From Alteracholeplasma palmae J233 (GTDB taxonomy: Bacteria; Bacillota_I; Bacilli_A; Acholeplasmatales; Acholeplasmataceae), in assembly GCF_000968055.1 (NCBI RefSeq), contig NC_022538.1, forward strand, positions 496,001 through 560,000: DNA of 64,000 nt, given 5' to 3'. The notes beneath the pieces are model-generated. The model did no database searches and was not told the DNA's origin. It worked only from the letters and a program-made list of their open reading frames with translations. Below, piece after piece: positions 45,654 to 53,757 of the stretch. Position numbers and translations under genes: made by a program. Within the stretch, counting starts at the first letter, position 1; every line of letters begins with the position of its first letter.

Positions 45654-46520
45654 ATGAAAAGATTAGATAAAAGTGAATTGATATTTAAAATTATTGCATA
45701 TACTTTGGTAACCTTATTTGCAATTTCTACCTTATATCCATTAGTATATAGCGTTTCAGCTGCTATTAGTAGTAGAACTGCAGTTGAATCTGGACAAGTT
45801 ACCTTATTACCAATTAACCCATCTTTAGAAGTGTTTAAAGCTTTCTTTACAGACGACACATATTCTAAAAAATTCTGGATTTCATATACTAATACATTAT
45901 TCTATACATTCTATGGAACAATATTCAGTATGGGATTAACTATATTTGCTGCTTACGCACTTTCAAAAAGCAACTTGTTATTCAAAAAACAAATTAACTT
46001 CTTCATTGTATTTACAATGTGGTTTAGTGCAGGGATTATGCCAACATATTTAAACTACTTATCACTTGGAATTAATAATAGATGGGGAATTATATATGGA
46101 TTTGGTGTACAAGCATTTAATATTATCTTATTAAGAAATTATTTTAATAGCGTGTCTAAAGAAATTGAAGAAGCAGCTATTGTAGATGGTGCTTCTGAAA
46201 TGCAAATTTTAAAGAGTGTATATTTACCAATGTCCAAATCTGCTCTAGCAACAGTTACATTATTTTACGCTTTGAGCCGTTGGAATGGATATTTTTGGAA
46301 TATGAGACTTGTAGGTTCTAATGAACACCCATTACAAGTTATTCTTAGAGGTATTGTCGATGATGCCGGAAATACAGACTTGATTCTTAATTATTCATTC
46401 TCTCTGTATTCGTTATCATATGCCGCAATTGTACTGTCTATAATCCCAATCATTATTGTATACCCAATCTTACAAAAATATATGTCACAGGGTGTAAATA
46501 CTGGTGGGGTAAAAGAATAG
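45654..46520 (+). CDS. Sugar ABC transporter permease (YtcP/LplC type)
   Basis: A 288-residue subunit with six TM helices and an EAA loop (EEAAIVDGASEMQILKSV), typical of the MalG/LplC/YtcP family. AAGGAG lies before ATG 45654. It heterodimerises with the preceding permease and lies directly before the binding-protein gene. Confidence 0.92.
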   Translation: MKRLDKSELIFKIIAYTLVTLFAISTLYPLVYSVSAAISSRTAVESGQVTLLPINPSLEVFKAFFTDDTYSKKFWISYTNTLFYTFYGTIFSMGLTIFAAYALSKSNLLFKKQINFFIVFTMWFSAGIMPTYLNYLSLGINNRWGIIYGFGVQAFNIILLRNYFNSVSKEIEEAAIVDGASEMQILKSVYLPMSKSALATVTLFYALSRWNGYFWNMRLVGSNEHPLQVILRGIVDDAGNTDLILNYSFSLYSLSYAAIVLSIIPIIIVYPILQKYMSQGVNTGGVKE

Positions 46521-46543
46521 AAAAAAAATAAAGGAGAACAAAA

Positions 46544-48646
46544 ATGAAAAAAATATTTTCATTAATAGTCGCTTCAATTGCAGCTTTAGTATTAGTTGCT
46601 TGTGGCGGTGAAAGTAATGCTGACACAATTAGAATGTCAGTTTGGTTCAAGTCTGGATCTACTGAATATTCAATTAGTTATCGTGGTGCAACTCCATATG
46701 CATCTACATTAAACGGACAAAGATACGTTAAAGGATCAATTTTACCAGTTTGGGAAGAAATAGGTAAAAAACTTGATGTAACTTTCGTTGATGCAGTTGA
46801 TGATGGGGATACAAGTACAGATGCACAATGGGAAAGATTGTCAAAAACTGGTTTTGGCAGTGTTGATTTAGTTAATGGTACTGGTGCTAAGATTACTGAA
46901 GCTGGACAAAAAGGCCAATTCGTTAATATAGCTAAATACTTAGATAGAATGCCATCATTAAATACTTTAATAACAAATGATAAGGCTGCTAAATTATCAA
47001 TGACAACTCCAAAAGGAGAAATTTTCTATACTCCATATTTTGATGGTTCTGGAGAATTAGAACATATGTTCTTAGCAAGAATTGACTGGATAGAAAAATT
47101 ACTTGATACAAATGTAACTGGTGATACAAAAAATTATAGTGGCTCATTCAGTTATACTCCAATTAATGGTACTGAAGGTTATACAGTTAGTGTAGCTAAC
47201 GAAACAGGTACAGGAGAAAATGCTAAGAGAAATGTGACTAAAAACGCAGTAGTAAAAAACGCATTTGATGTAGTTAAAGATGCTCCGAAAACTGGTGCTG
47301 GAATGTTAACGGCATTCAGATCATATTTAAATGAAAGATATGGTAGCTTGGAACAATCAGGATATGCAAAATTATCTGATATCTTTGCAGGAACTGATGC
47401 ATCATATGATGCTGATGAAATGGTAGCATTAATGTATGTAATTAAAGCTAACGAACAAACATTATTAGACGGTATTGCTCAAGTTGGTGCAAAAGCAAAT
47501 TCAATTGTTCCTTACTTCCAACGTGAAAAAGCAGATAACCGCGTTAGACAATATGCACGTGGATTAGAAATGTTTGGTCTTCGTGGTGTAAATGCTCGTA
47601 ATGAATGGTTATTTATCGATAAAAATGGAGAATTACAAGATACTCGTGGTATCAACGACGGAGCAACATTAGTTGATGGATTCTCTAAATTAAATCAATT
47701 ATCAACAGATGGAATAATTCCAGATATTGCTTCATATGCAGATAAATATAATTTTAGAACCAATTTATTAAAGGGTACAAGTGGAGAATTTGGATTCTTA
47801 ACATATGATTACAATGGTACTTCAACAACTGATGATTTAACAGGTGCTGAAAATGGCGGAAGAAAAGTTGATGAAAACTTTAAGTTCCAAGCTATATTAC
47901 CTCCAGTAAACAAATGGGATACTAAACAAGGTAACGAATGGTTCCACTTCTCAGAATCAGTTAGATCTGTAAAAGCTGAAGCATGGGGAATTCCAGTTGA
48001 AGTAGAAAAAAATCCAGCTAAATTAGACAAAGTTCTTAAATTAGTTGACGGATTATATGATTATTCTAGTAAAGATGCAATTGGTAGTATCCATTTATAT
48101 GGACCTTCTCAATGGTTAAGTGATGATTTTGAATTGTACTACAACCCAATCACAAAACAAAGTGATGCAATTTGGAGTTACAAACAAGAAGCAGTTGACG
48201 AACGTAAAACACTTGCTGGTGGAGATATGATTAAATATCTACGTGGTTACTTAGGTGCTACAATGCCAATTGGTCACGTACGTAGTTTAGGATTAGAATA
48301 TCAAACTTTAACTGAAGATGGTAAAGAAGGTATTGGACGTATTAATAAAGCTGTAGCTGCTGAAACATTTAGATTAGCAGGTGTTTATGAATCAAACGAT
48401 CCATTCTATACACCAGTTCCAACTAGCTTACCATTAACACAATTACAAAATACTTCTGTTGGTGCTACTACTTTCAGAAACTATACAAATAATAAAGTTT
48501 TAATTACACTTGTTAAAGAAGGATTTAGTGGTGCATCAGAAACTCTGACTCCTCAAGGATATGCTGATATAATAGCAAAACCAAGTGAGTTCGCAGTATT
48601 CATTAAAGCATATAGAGATGCTTATAAATCAGTAACTTCAAACTAA
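46544..48646 (+). CDS. Extracellular solute-binding lipoprotein of the ABC importer
   Basis: 700 residues, larger than usual for sugar-binding proteins (about 420-560). A lipoprotein signal peptide ends in the lipobox LVAC-G (Cys20), so the protein is anchored to the outer face of the membrane. The mature part resembles family 1/LplA-YtcQ proteins (VWFKSGS, PVWEEIGKKL, WGIPVEVEKNPAKLDKVLKL). It probably captures oligogalacturonides, based on the GH28 gene in the same operon. AAAGGAG is upstream and a large hairpin follows. Confidence 0.9.
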   Translation: MKKIFSLIVASIAALVLVACGGESNADTIRMSVWFKSGSTEYSISYRGATPYASTLNGQRYVKGSILPVWEEIGKKLDVTFVDAVDDGDTSTDAQWERLSKTGFGSVDLVNGTGAKITEAGQKGQFVNIAKYLDRMPSLNTLITNDKAAKLSMTTPKGEIFYTPYFDGSGELEHMFLARIDWIEKLLDTNVTGDTKNYSGSFSYTPINGTEGYTVSVANETGTGENAKRNVTKNAVVKNAFDVVKDAPKTGAGMLTAFRSYLNERYGSLEQSGYAKLSDIFAGTDASYDADEMVALMYVIKANEQTLLDGIAQVGAKANSIVPYFQREKADNRVRQYARGLEMFGLRGVNARNEWLFIDKNGELQDTRGINDGATLVDGFSKLNQLSTDGIIPDIASYADKYNFRTNLLKGTSGEFGFLTYDYNGTSTTDDLTGAENGGRKVDENFKFQAILPPVNKWDTKQGNEWFHFSESVRSVKAEAWGIPVEVEKNPAKLDKVLKLVDGLYDYSSKDAIGSIHLYGPSQWLSDDFELYYNPITKQSDAIWSYKQEAVDERKTLAGGDMIKYLRGYLGATMPIGHVRSLGLEYQTLTEDGKEGIGRINKAVAAETFRLAGVYESNDPFYTPVPTSLPLTQLQNTSVGATTFRNYTNNKVLITLVKEGFSGASETLTPQGYADIIAKPSEFAVFIKAYRDAYKSVTSN

Positions 48647-48659
48647 GATATACAAACAT

Positions 48660-48691
48660 AGTAGTGAAGACGTAATCACGTCTTCACTACT
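48660..48691 (+). other. Large intra-operon hairpin after the binding-protein gene
   Basis: AGTAGTGAAGACGT (48660-48673) and ACGTCTTCACTACT (48678-48691) form a perfect 14-bp stem with loop AATC, with AACAT/ATGTT extending it. Only a weak T-run follows. Such hairpins often stabilise the binding-protein mRNA and reduce read-through to later genes. Confidence 0.65.
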
Positions 48692-48726
48692 CATGTTATT
48701 TTTAAAAATAGCGAGGAAATAAAAAA

Positions 48727-49908
48727 ATGGAAAATGTACAAAAAAGTTTTTCAATAAGTAATATATTTGAAAAAGTCATTAGTTTCTTTAAAACTAATAA
48801 ACAAAATTTATTAAATATTCTTCTCTTAGTCTCTGCTATACTTTTGTTTATTTATTCATTAGGGTTTTCTACTGGCTGGGCTATTGGAAATCAGATTGGT
48901 GGTAGAATTGGTGATTTAGTTATAAAAGAAGCGACACCCGCTAATAAACTAATGTTAATTTTAAGCTTTTTAGTATTAGTTTCTGTAATTATATCAATGC
49001 TATTAGGGACACATAAGAGAAAAAAATTCTCAATTGCTAATTATGTAGCAATTTCAATCACTTCCCTTTTACTAATTACAACTATTATTGTGTACTTTGT
49101 AAAAATCAGTCAATTAAGCAAAGAATTTGAACTTTTATTAAACGATCCAAGTCTTTCAGAAGATTGGAAAACTTTATTTATGATAAATTTTGCTAAACCT
49201 GAAGATATTAGATTAATTTTCAGTTTAGGAATTTATATTATTGCAATCAGTAGTTTAGGATTCATTGGTAATATATATACAATTGTTGATAAAATATTAT
49301 ATGCAAAAGAGTCTAGAGAAACATATACTAGCATGATGAATAAAATTCAAAGTGGCGATGTTACGTTAATTGATAGTAGAAAAAAATCTAATAATAATGA
49401 TGATGAATCAATTACAATTAATGTTGATAAAGAAACTGAAATTATGGATATGAAAGTTGATAAAATGAGATACCAAAATAATGGAGTTTCTTATGGATTA
49501 ATTTTACTGTCAATTTTATTTGTACTTATTGCAGGATTCATGACTATCACATTTAACTCATTTACAAATGATTCAAGCCAAATTAAAGTTGTTCCAAATT
49601 TAAATATCGCATTAGATATCGTTATGATTATTTTAACATTACTATTATCTTTCTTAGGAGCAGAAAAGGTTAAGTTCTATAAAATTAAATGGACTTATGG
49701 TATGATGATAATTTCTGTTGTAACTATAGCAAGAATTTTCTATATTCCTTTACAAGTTTTAGGAAAAGATGAATTACCAGCTGGTAGATTTAGTGTAATT
49801 GTTATTTTAATGTGTATTGCTGCTGGATTACAAATTGCTGGTGCTGTGATTGGTTATATAAAATCTAAAAAATTAGAGAATCATCTTAAGAAAATGGGTG
49901 AAAAATAA
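48727..49908 (+). CDS. Unrecognised multi-spanning membrane protein
   Basis: 393 residues with about eight TM helices in two blocks (about 29-190 and 255-380), separated by a charged cytoplasmic segment (KKSNNNDDESITINVDKE). I cannot assign a family. GAGGAAA lies before ATG 48727, and the stop overlaps the ATPase start by one base. The position inside the ABC importer operon suggests an accessory role in uptake, which is inference only. Confidence 0.7.
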   Translation: MENVQKSFSISNIFEKVISFFKTNKQNLLNILLLVSAILLFIYSLGFSTGWAIGNQIGGRIGDLVIKEATPANKLMLILSFLVLVSVIISMLLGTHKRKKFSIANYVAISITSLLLITTIIVYFVKISQLSKEFELLLNDPSLSEDWKTLFMINFAKPEDIRLIFSLGIYIIAISSLGFIGNIYTIVDKILYAKESRETYTSMMNKIQSGDVTLIDSRKKSNNNDDESITINVDKETEIMDMKVDKMRYQNNGVSYGLILLSILFVLIAGFMTITFNSFTNDSSQIKVVPNLNIALDIVMIILTLLLSFLGAEKVKFYKIKWTYGMMIISVVTIARIFYIPLQVLGKDELPAGRFSVIVILMCIAAGLQIAGAVIGYIKSKKLENHLKKMGEK

Positions 49909-51005
49909 TGGCAACTATGAATTTAAAAAATGTTAATAAAGTCTACCCAAATGGGGTTCAAGCAGTTTTTGATTTTAACCTAGATATTAAAGACGGAGAG
50001 TTTATTGTTTTTGTTGGTCCATCTGGTTGTGGAAAATCAACAACATTAAGAATGATTGCTGGATTGGAAGAAATTTCAAGCGGTGAATTAATGATTGACG
50101 GACAAAATGTTAATGAAACTGCTCCTAAAGATAGAGATATCGCTATGGTTTTTCAAAATTATGCCTTATATGCTCATATGACAGTTTATCATAATATGGC
50201 ATTCAGCTTAGTTTTAAGAAAAGAAAATAGTGATATTATCCATGAAAGAGTCATGTGGGCAGCAGATATACTTGGACTTACTCCATATTTAAATCGTAAA
50301 CCAGCTAACCTTTCAGGTGGACAAAGACAACGTGTTGCTGTAGGTAGAGCTATGGTTCGTAACCCAAAAATATTTTTATTTGATGAACCACTATCAAACC
50401 TTGATGCTAAATTACGTGGTGTGATGAGAAGAGAATTAAAATTACTACACCAACAATTGAAGACTACAATGGTTTATGTAACACATGATCAAATTGAAGC
50501 TTTAACACTTGCTGATAGAATAGTTATTATGAAAGATGGATATATACAACAAGTTGGAACTCCAGTTGAAATATACTCTAATCCAGCTAATAAATTTGTT
50601 GCAAACTTTATTGGTACACCACCAATGAATATGTTTGATAGTAAAATTACAGAAGATGGAAAATTAGCATTTGGTGGACAAATCATTGAGATCAATAGTA
50701 GTAAAGTACTTAAATCACTTGAAAGTTATAAAGGGAAAGATGTTATTATTGGAATTAGACCTGAACATGTTCTAGTTGAAAAAACGACTAAATTTTCTGA
50801 AGGATTGCCTGCAAAATGTACTGACTATGAATTACTTGGATCAGATTCATTAGTTCACTTTGGCGTAGAAGGACAAAAAGTTATAGCAAAAGTCAAGGCT
50901 CGTGAAGTTATTTCAAGAGGAGAAAATATAAGTTATTCATTTAACATTGATAATGTATATTTCTTTGATAAAGAAACGGAGGCAAGAATCTATGCAAACA
51001 AATAA
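49908..51005 (+). CDS. Sugar ABC transporter ATPase (MalK/MsmX type)
   Basis: 365 residues. Walker A GPSGCGKST, Q-loop FQNYALYAHM, signature LSGGQRQRVAVGRAM, Walker B FLFDEPLSNLD, then a C-terminal TOBE/OB regulatory region (about 240-365). This is the energising subunit for the two permeases upstream. In Bacillus the ATPase of such importers is often encoded elsewhere and shared, whereas here it is in the operon. It overlaps the next gene by 14 bases. Confidence 0.95.
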   Translation: MATMNLKNVNKVYPNGVQAVFDFNLDIKDGEFIVFVGPSGCGKSTTLRMIAGLEEISSGELMIDGQNVNETAPKDRDIAMVFQNYALYAHMTVYHNMAFSLVLRKENSDIIHERVMWAADILGLTPYLNRKPANLSGGQRQRVAVGRAMVRNPKIFLFDEPLSNLDAKLRGVMRRELKLLHQQLKTTMVYVTHDQIEALTLADRIVIMKDGYIQQVGTPVEIYSNPANKFVANFIGTPPMNMFDSKITEDGKLAFGGQIIEINSSKVLKSLESYKGKDVIIGIRPEHVLVEKTTKFSEGLPAKCTDYELLGSDSLVHFGVEGQKVIAKVKAREVISRGENISYSFNIDNVYFFDKETEARIYANK

Positions 51006-51504
51006 GGATAATAAAGAAAAAGAAAGCTTTTCATTTAGATTTAAAAGATGGTATTCATTTAATAAACAAAATATACCTTTTTACTTCATGCTTTTATCTG
51101 TATTAATAATTACAGGAACTCTAGATTTTCAATTAGGAAAAGGATTTAGTTTTAAGTCACATATTAATGCGATACTTCAATTAGATACAAACATTGTTGC
51201 TTTCTATCTATTTTTACTTAATATTACTGCACTTGTTCAAACATTCTTCGCATTTTCCTTTTCCAAAGCACAATCTCCTAAAACTCTCATAATGAATACT
51301 GTACTTACACTTTTACAATTAGTTATTACAGTATTATATGTATTAGTATTCTTAACAGAAGGAAGCAGAATTCCAGGCTATAAACCAGGGTCATCTGCAA
51401 TATTGTCAATAATGTTTTTATCTTTAGGGGCATTATTTATGACAATTTCTACAGCTTTTGCTTGGAAATATGTAAATTGGAAGTATGTTAAAATTGAAGA
51501 CTAA
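50992..51504 (+). CDS. Small unrecognised membrane protein
   Basis: 170 residues: a charged N-terminus (KDNKEKESFSFRFKRW) and four TM helices. ATG 50992 has CGGAGG upstream; the upstream ATG in the ATPase gene is less likely. It overlaps both the ATPase gene (14 bases) and the next gene (20 bases), so expression is tightly coupled. No family is recognised. Confidence 0.68.
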   Translation: MQTNKDNKEKESFSFRFKRWYSFNKQNIPFYFMLLSVLIITGTLDFQLGKGFSFKSHINAILQLDTNIVAFYLFLLNITALVQTFFAFSFSKAQSPKTLIMNTVLTLLQLVITVLYVLVFLTEGSRIPGYKPGSSAILSIMFLSLGALFMTISTAFAWKYVNWKYVKIED

Positions 51505-52039
51505 TAAGAACGACGATCAACAAACTCCTAACCCATACGGAATTGATAAATTTTCAAATATAAAACCTGGTATTAAAATCGGGTTTTTAAAATTTTGGCT
51601 AGCAGGAGCTTCTTACCTGTTATCATATATGACGCCGCAATTACTAAGTCAAGATGGTTCAACAGAGTTACTTGCGTTATTTATTATTATGTCATTATTA
51701 ACTGAGTATCTAGTTAATAGTGTAATAGTTTGGATGAATAATGATAAACAGCCTACTTATAAATACTTACCATTAGGCTATATTAACAGAAAGTCTATAT
51801 GGAGCTTATTTGCAAGTATGCTATATGTAATTGTTACTTTGGCCATTACTTTTTTTGAAGCATTCTTACTTAACTCATTATTCTCTGCTTTGAAAATACC
51901 AACACTTGCAGGACTTTTAGTTGGAGATAGTAATAGCATGGAGCCAATTACATTTGGATTGCTTTTTGTTTTAGCTGATTACATATGGTTAGTCGCAAAA
52001 AGACTAATATTAAAAATAAAGAAAAAGGAAAAAAAATAG
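51485..52039 (+). CDS. Small unrecognised membrane protein before the polygalacturonase
   Basis: 184 residues with about four hydrophobic segments and a basic C-terminus (LILKIKKKEKK). The start is uncertain: ATG 51485 has GGAAG almost abutting it, and coupling to the overlapping upstream gene may supply ribosomes. It ends one base before the GH28 start. No family is recognised; an accessory role in uptake is only a guess from context. Confidence 0.6.
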   Translation: MLKLKTNKNDDQQTPNPYGIDKFSNIKPGIKIGFLKFWLAGASYLLSYMTPQLLSQDGSTELLALFIIMSLLTEYLVNSVIVWMNNDKQPTYKYLPLGYINRKSIWSLFASMLYVIVTLAITFFEAFLLNSLFSALKIPTLAGLLVGDSNSMEPITFGLLFVLADYIWLVAKRLILKIKKKEKK

Positions 52040-52040
52040 A

Positions 52041-53591
52041 ATGAAGTTTAATTTAGTATTCAAGTCATCTAGAAGTTTTACTTTCGAACTAGATAATAAA
52101 GATATATATTTTAATAAAGAAAAATTTGATGTATTAGTAAATGGCAAAGTTGAACTTAGCGGTATTAATACAAATGTATTTTCAATATATAATTTAGATT
52201 CCAATACGGAGTATGCAATCACTGTTGGAAAAACAACAGAAAAATTTACTACAGACTATGAATCATCAGTAGTAAATGTAAGAGACTTTGGTGCTATTGG
52301 CGATGGTGTTACTGAAGATACTTTAGCAATACAATCAGCTATACTAAGTGTTTTAGAAAATGGAAGAGTATTAATTCCAGAAGGAACATATTTAGTTAGA
52401 CCATTATTCTTAAGAAGTAATATAACAATTGAAATTGTTAAAGGTGCTACATTGCTTGGAGAAACAGATAGATATAAATATCCAGTATTACCAGGACAAA
52501 TTAAAAATAACGATGGATCAACTTTTGAATTAGCTAGTTGGGAAGGAACACCAGATGCTACATATGCTAGTATTATTACAGGTGTTTCAGTTTCAAATGT
52601 TAAGGTTATTGGTGAAGGAATTATTGATGCAAATGCACAAAACTCAGACTGGTGGGTTGATGTGAAAAATAAACGTGGACAATGGAGACCTAAAGGTGTT
52701 TTCTTATCTAACTGTAATCATATAGGATTCCAAGGTGTCACTGTAAAAAATACGCCATCATGGAATCTACATCCATACTTTAGTAACTATATTGATTTTA
52801 TTGATATGAAGTTAATGAGCCCAAAAGATTCACATAACACAGACGGATGTGACCCAGAAAGCTGTGATTATGTAAATGTTATTGGTGTTAACTTTTCAGT
52901 TGGAGATGATTGTATCGCAATTAAATCTGGAAAATATGAAATGGGTATGAAATATCGTAAACCAACATCTCATATGACAGTTAGAAACTGCTTTATGAAT
53001 CATGGACACGGAGCAGTTGTTTTAGGAAGTGAAATGAGTGGTGGAATTACTGATTTATCGGTATCACAATGCTATTTCTATAAAACAGATAGAGGATTAA
53101 GAATTAAAACACGTCGTGGACGCGGAGAATCAGCAATCATAGATGGTATTACATTTGAAAATATATATATGGATGGCGTTTTAACACCATTAGTAATGAA
53201 TATGTATTACTACTGTGATCCTGATGGGAAAACAGAATATGTTTGGAGTAAAGAAGCATTAAAAGTTGATGAAAGAACTCCTTATTTAGGTAAGTTTGTA
53301 TTTAAAGACATGAAATGTATTAATGCTCACGCCGCAGCTGCTTTCTTCTATGGATTACCTGAACAACCAATTAAATCAATTACAATTGAAAATGTTGATA
53401 TTTCGTTTGCTGAAGATGCTAAACCAGCAAGACCAGCAATGATGAGTTTCCAAGAAGAACAACTAAAAGCTGGACTACAATTCAGATATGTTGATCATGT
53501 AGAATTAAAAAATGTTAACGTTTCAGGTGTTGATACAGACAATTACGAACCAATTGTTTTAGAAAATGTAAAAGAGTTTATTCAAAAATAA
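52041..53591 (+). CDS. Intracellular GH28 polygalacturonase
   Basis: A 516-residue right-handed beta-helix hydrolase of glycoside hydrolase family 28. It has an N-terminal FnIII-like domain (about 1-75), then the catalytic part beginning VVNVRDFGAIGDG. All four GH28 motifs are present: N266-T267-D268, D289-D290, G322-H323-G324 and R354-I355-K356. There is no signal peptide, so it acts in the cytoplasm, probably releasing galacturonate from imported oligogalacturonides. It is the last gene of the transport operon and feeds the uxaCBA pathway. A close rhamnogalacturonan or xylogalacturonan substrate cannot be excluded. Confidence 0.93.
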   Translation: MKFNLVFKSSRSFTFELDNKDIYFNKEKFDVLVNGKVELSGINTNVFSIYNLDSNTEYAITVGKTTEKFTTDYESSVVNVRDFGAIGDGVTEDTLAIQSAILSVLENGRVLIPEGTYLVRPLFLRSNITIEIVKGATLLGETDRYKYPVLPGQIKNNDGSTFELASWEGTPDATYASIITGVSVSNVKVIGEGIIDANAQNSDWWVDVKNKRGQWRPKGVFLSNCNHIGFQGVTVKNTPSWNLHPYFSNYIDFIDMKLMSPKDSHNTDGCDPESCDYVNVIGVNFSVGDDCIAIKSGKYEMGMKYRKPTSHMTVRNCFMNHGHGAVVLGSEMSGGITDLSVSQCYFYKTDRGLRIKTRRGRGESAIIDGITFENIYMDGVLTPLVMNMYYYCDPDGKTEYVWSKEALKVDERTPYLGKFVFKDMKCINAHAAAAFFYGLPEQPIKSITIENVDISFAEDAKPARPAMMSFQEEQLKAGLQFRYVDHVELKNVNVSGVDTDNYEPIVLENVKEFIQK

Positions 53592-53596
53592 TGATA

Positions 53597-53623
53597 TAAA
53601 GGAGCTGTAAAGAAATGAAGTAA
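53597..53623 (+). other. Two-codon mini-ORF (Met-Lys-stop) with a good ribosome site
   Basis: AAAGGAG (53598-53604) is followed by ATG AAG TAA (53615-53623). The start codon lies at the edge of a small hairpin GAAGTA/TACTTC (53617-53622, 53629-53634). It could be a start site left after loss of the following gene, or a minimal regulatory ORF. No longer ORF follows. Confidence 0.4.
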
Positions 53624-53634
53624 TTCACTACTTC

Positions 53635-53658
53635 AAGAACTTAACAGTTCTTTTTTTC
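53635..53658 (+). terminator. Intrinsic terminator of the transport/GH28 operon
   Basis: AAGAACT (53635-53641) pairs with AGTTCTT (53646-53652), followed by TTTTT. It directly follows the smaller GAAGTA/TACTTC hairpin. Confidence 0.75.
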
Positions 53659-53714
53659 TTATATCTACCGTGAACTATGTGGATAAAATCAAAAAACATC
53701 TACTTTTAGGCGTC

Positions 53715-53740
53715 AAAAAAGAAGATTCTATTAAAATCTT
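53715..53740 (-). terminator. Terminator of the transposase gene
   Basis: AAGATT (53722-53727) and AATCTT (53735-53740) form a stem; on the minus strand it is followed by a T-run (A-run at 53715-53720 on +). It lies just after the transposase stop. Confidence 0.55.
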
Positions 53741-53757
53741 AAGTTTATTGTAGATAT

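Noticed and set aside
53660-53757. Left terminal inverted repeat of the intact insertion sequence
   Set aside because: I found no sequence here that convincingly mirrors the GTTACAGTCCC end at about 55333-55343, so the left border is left open.
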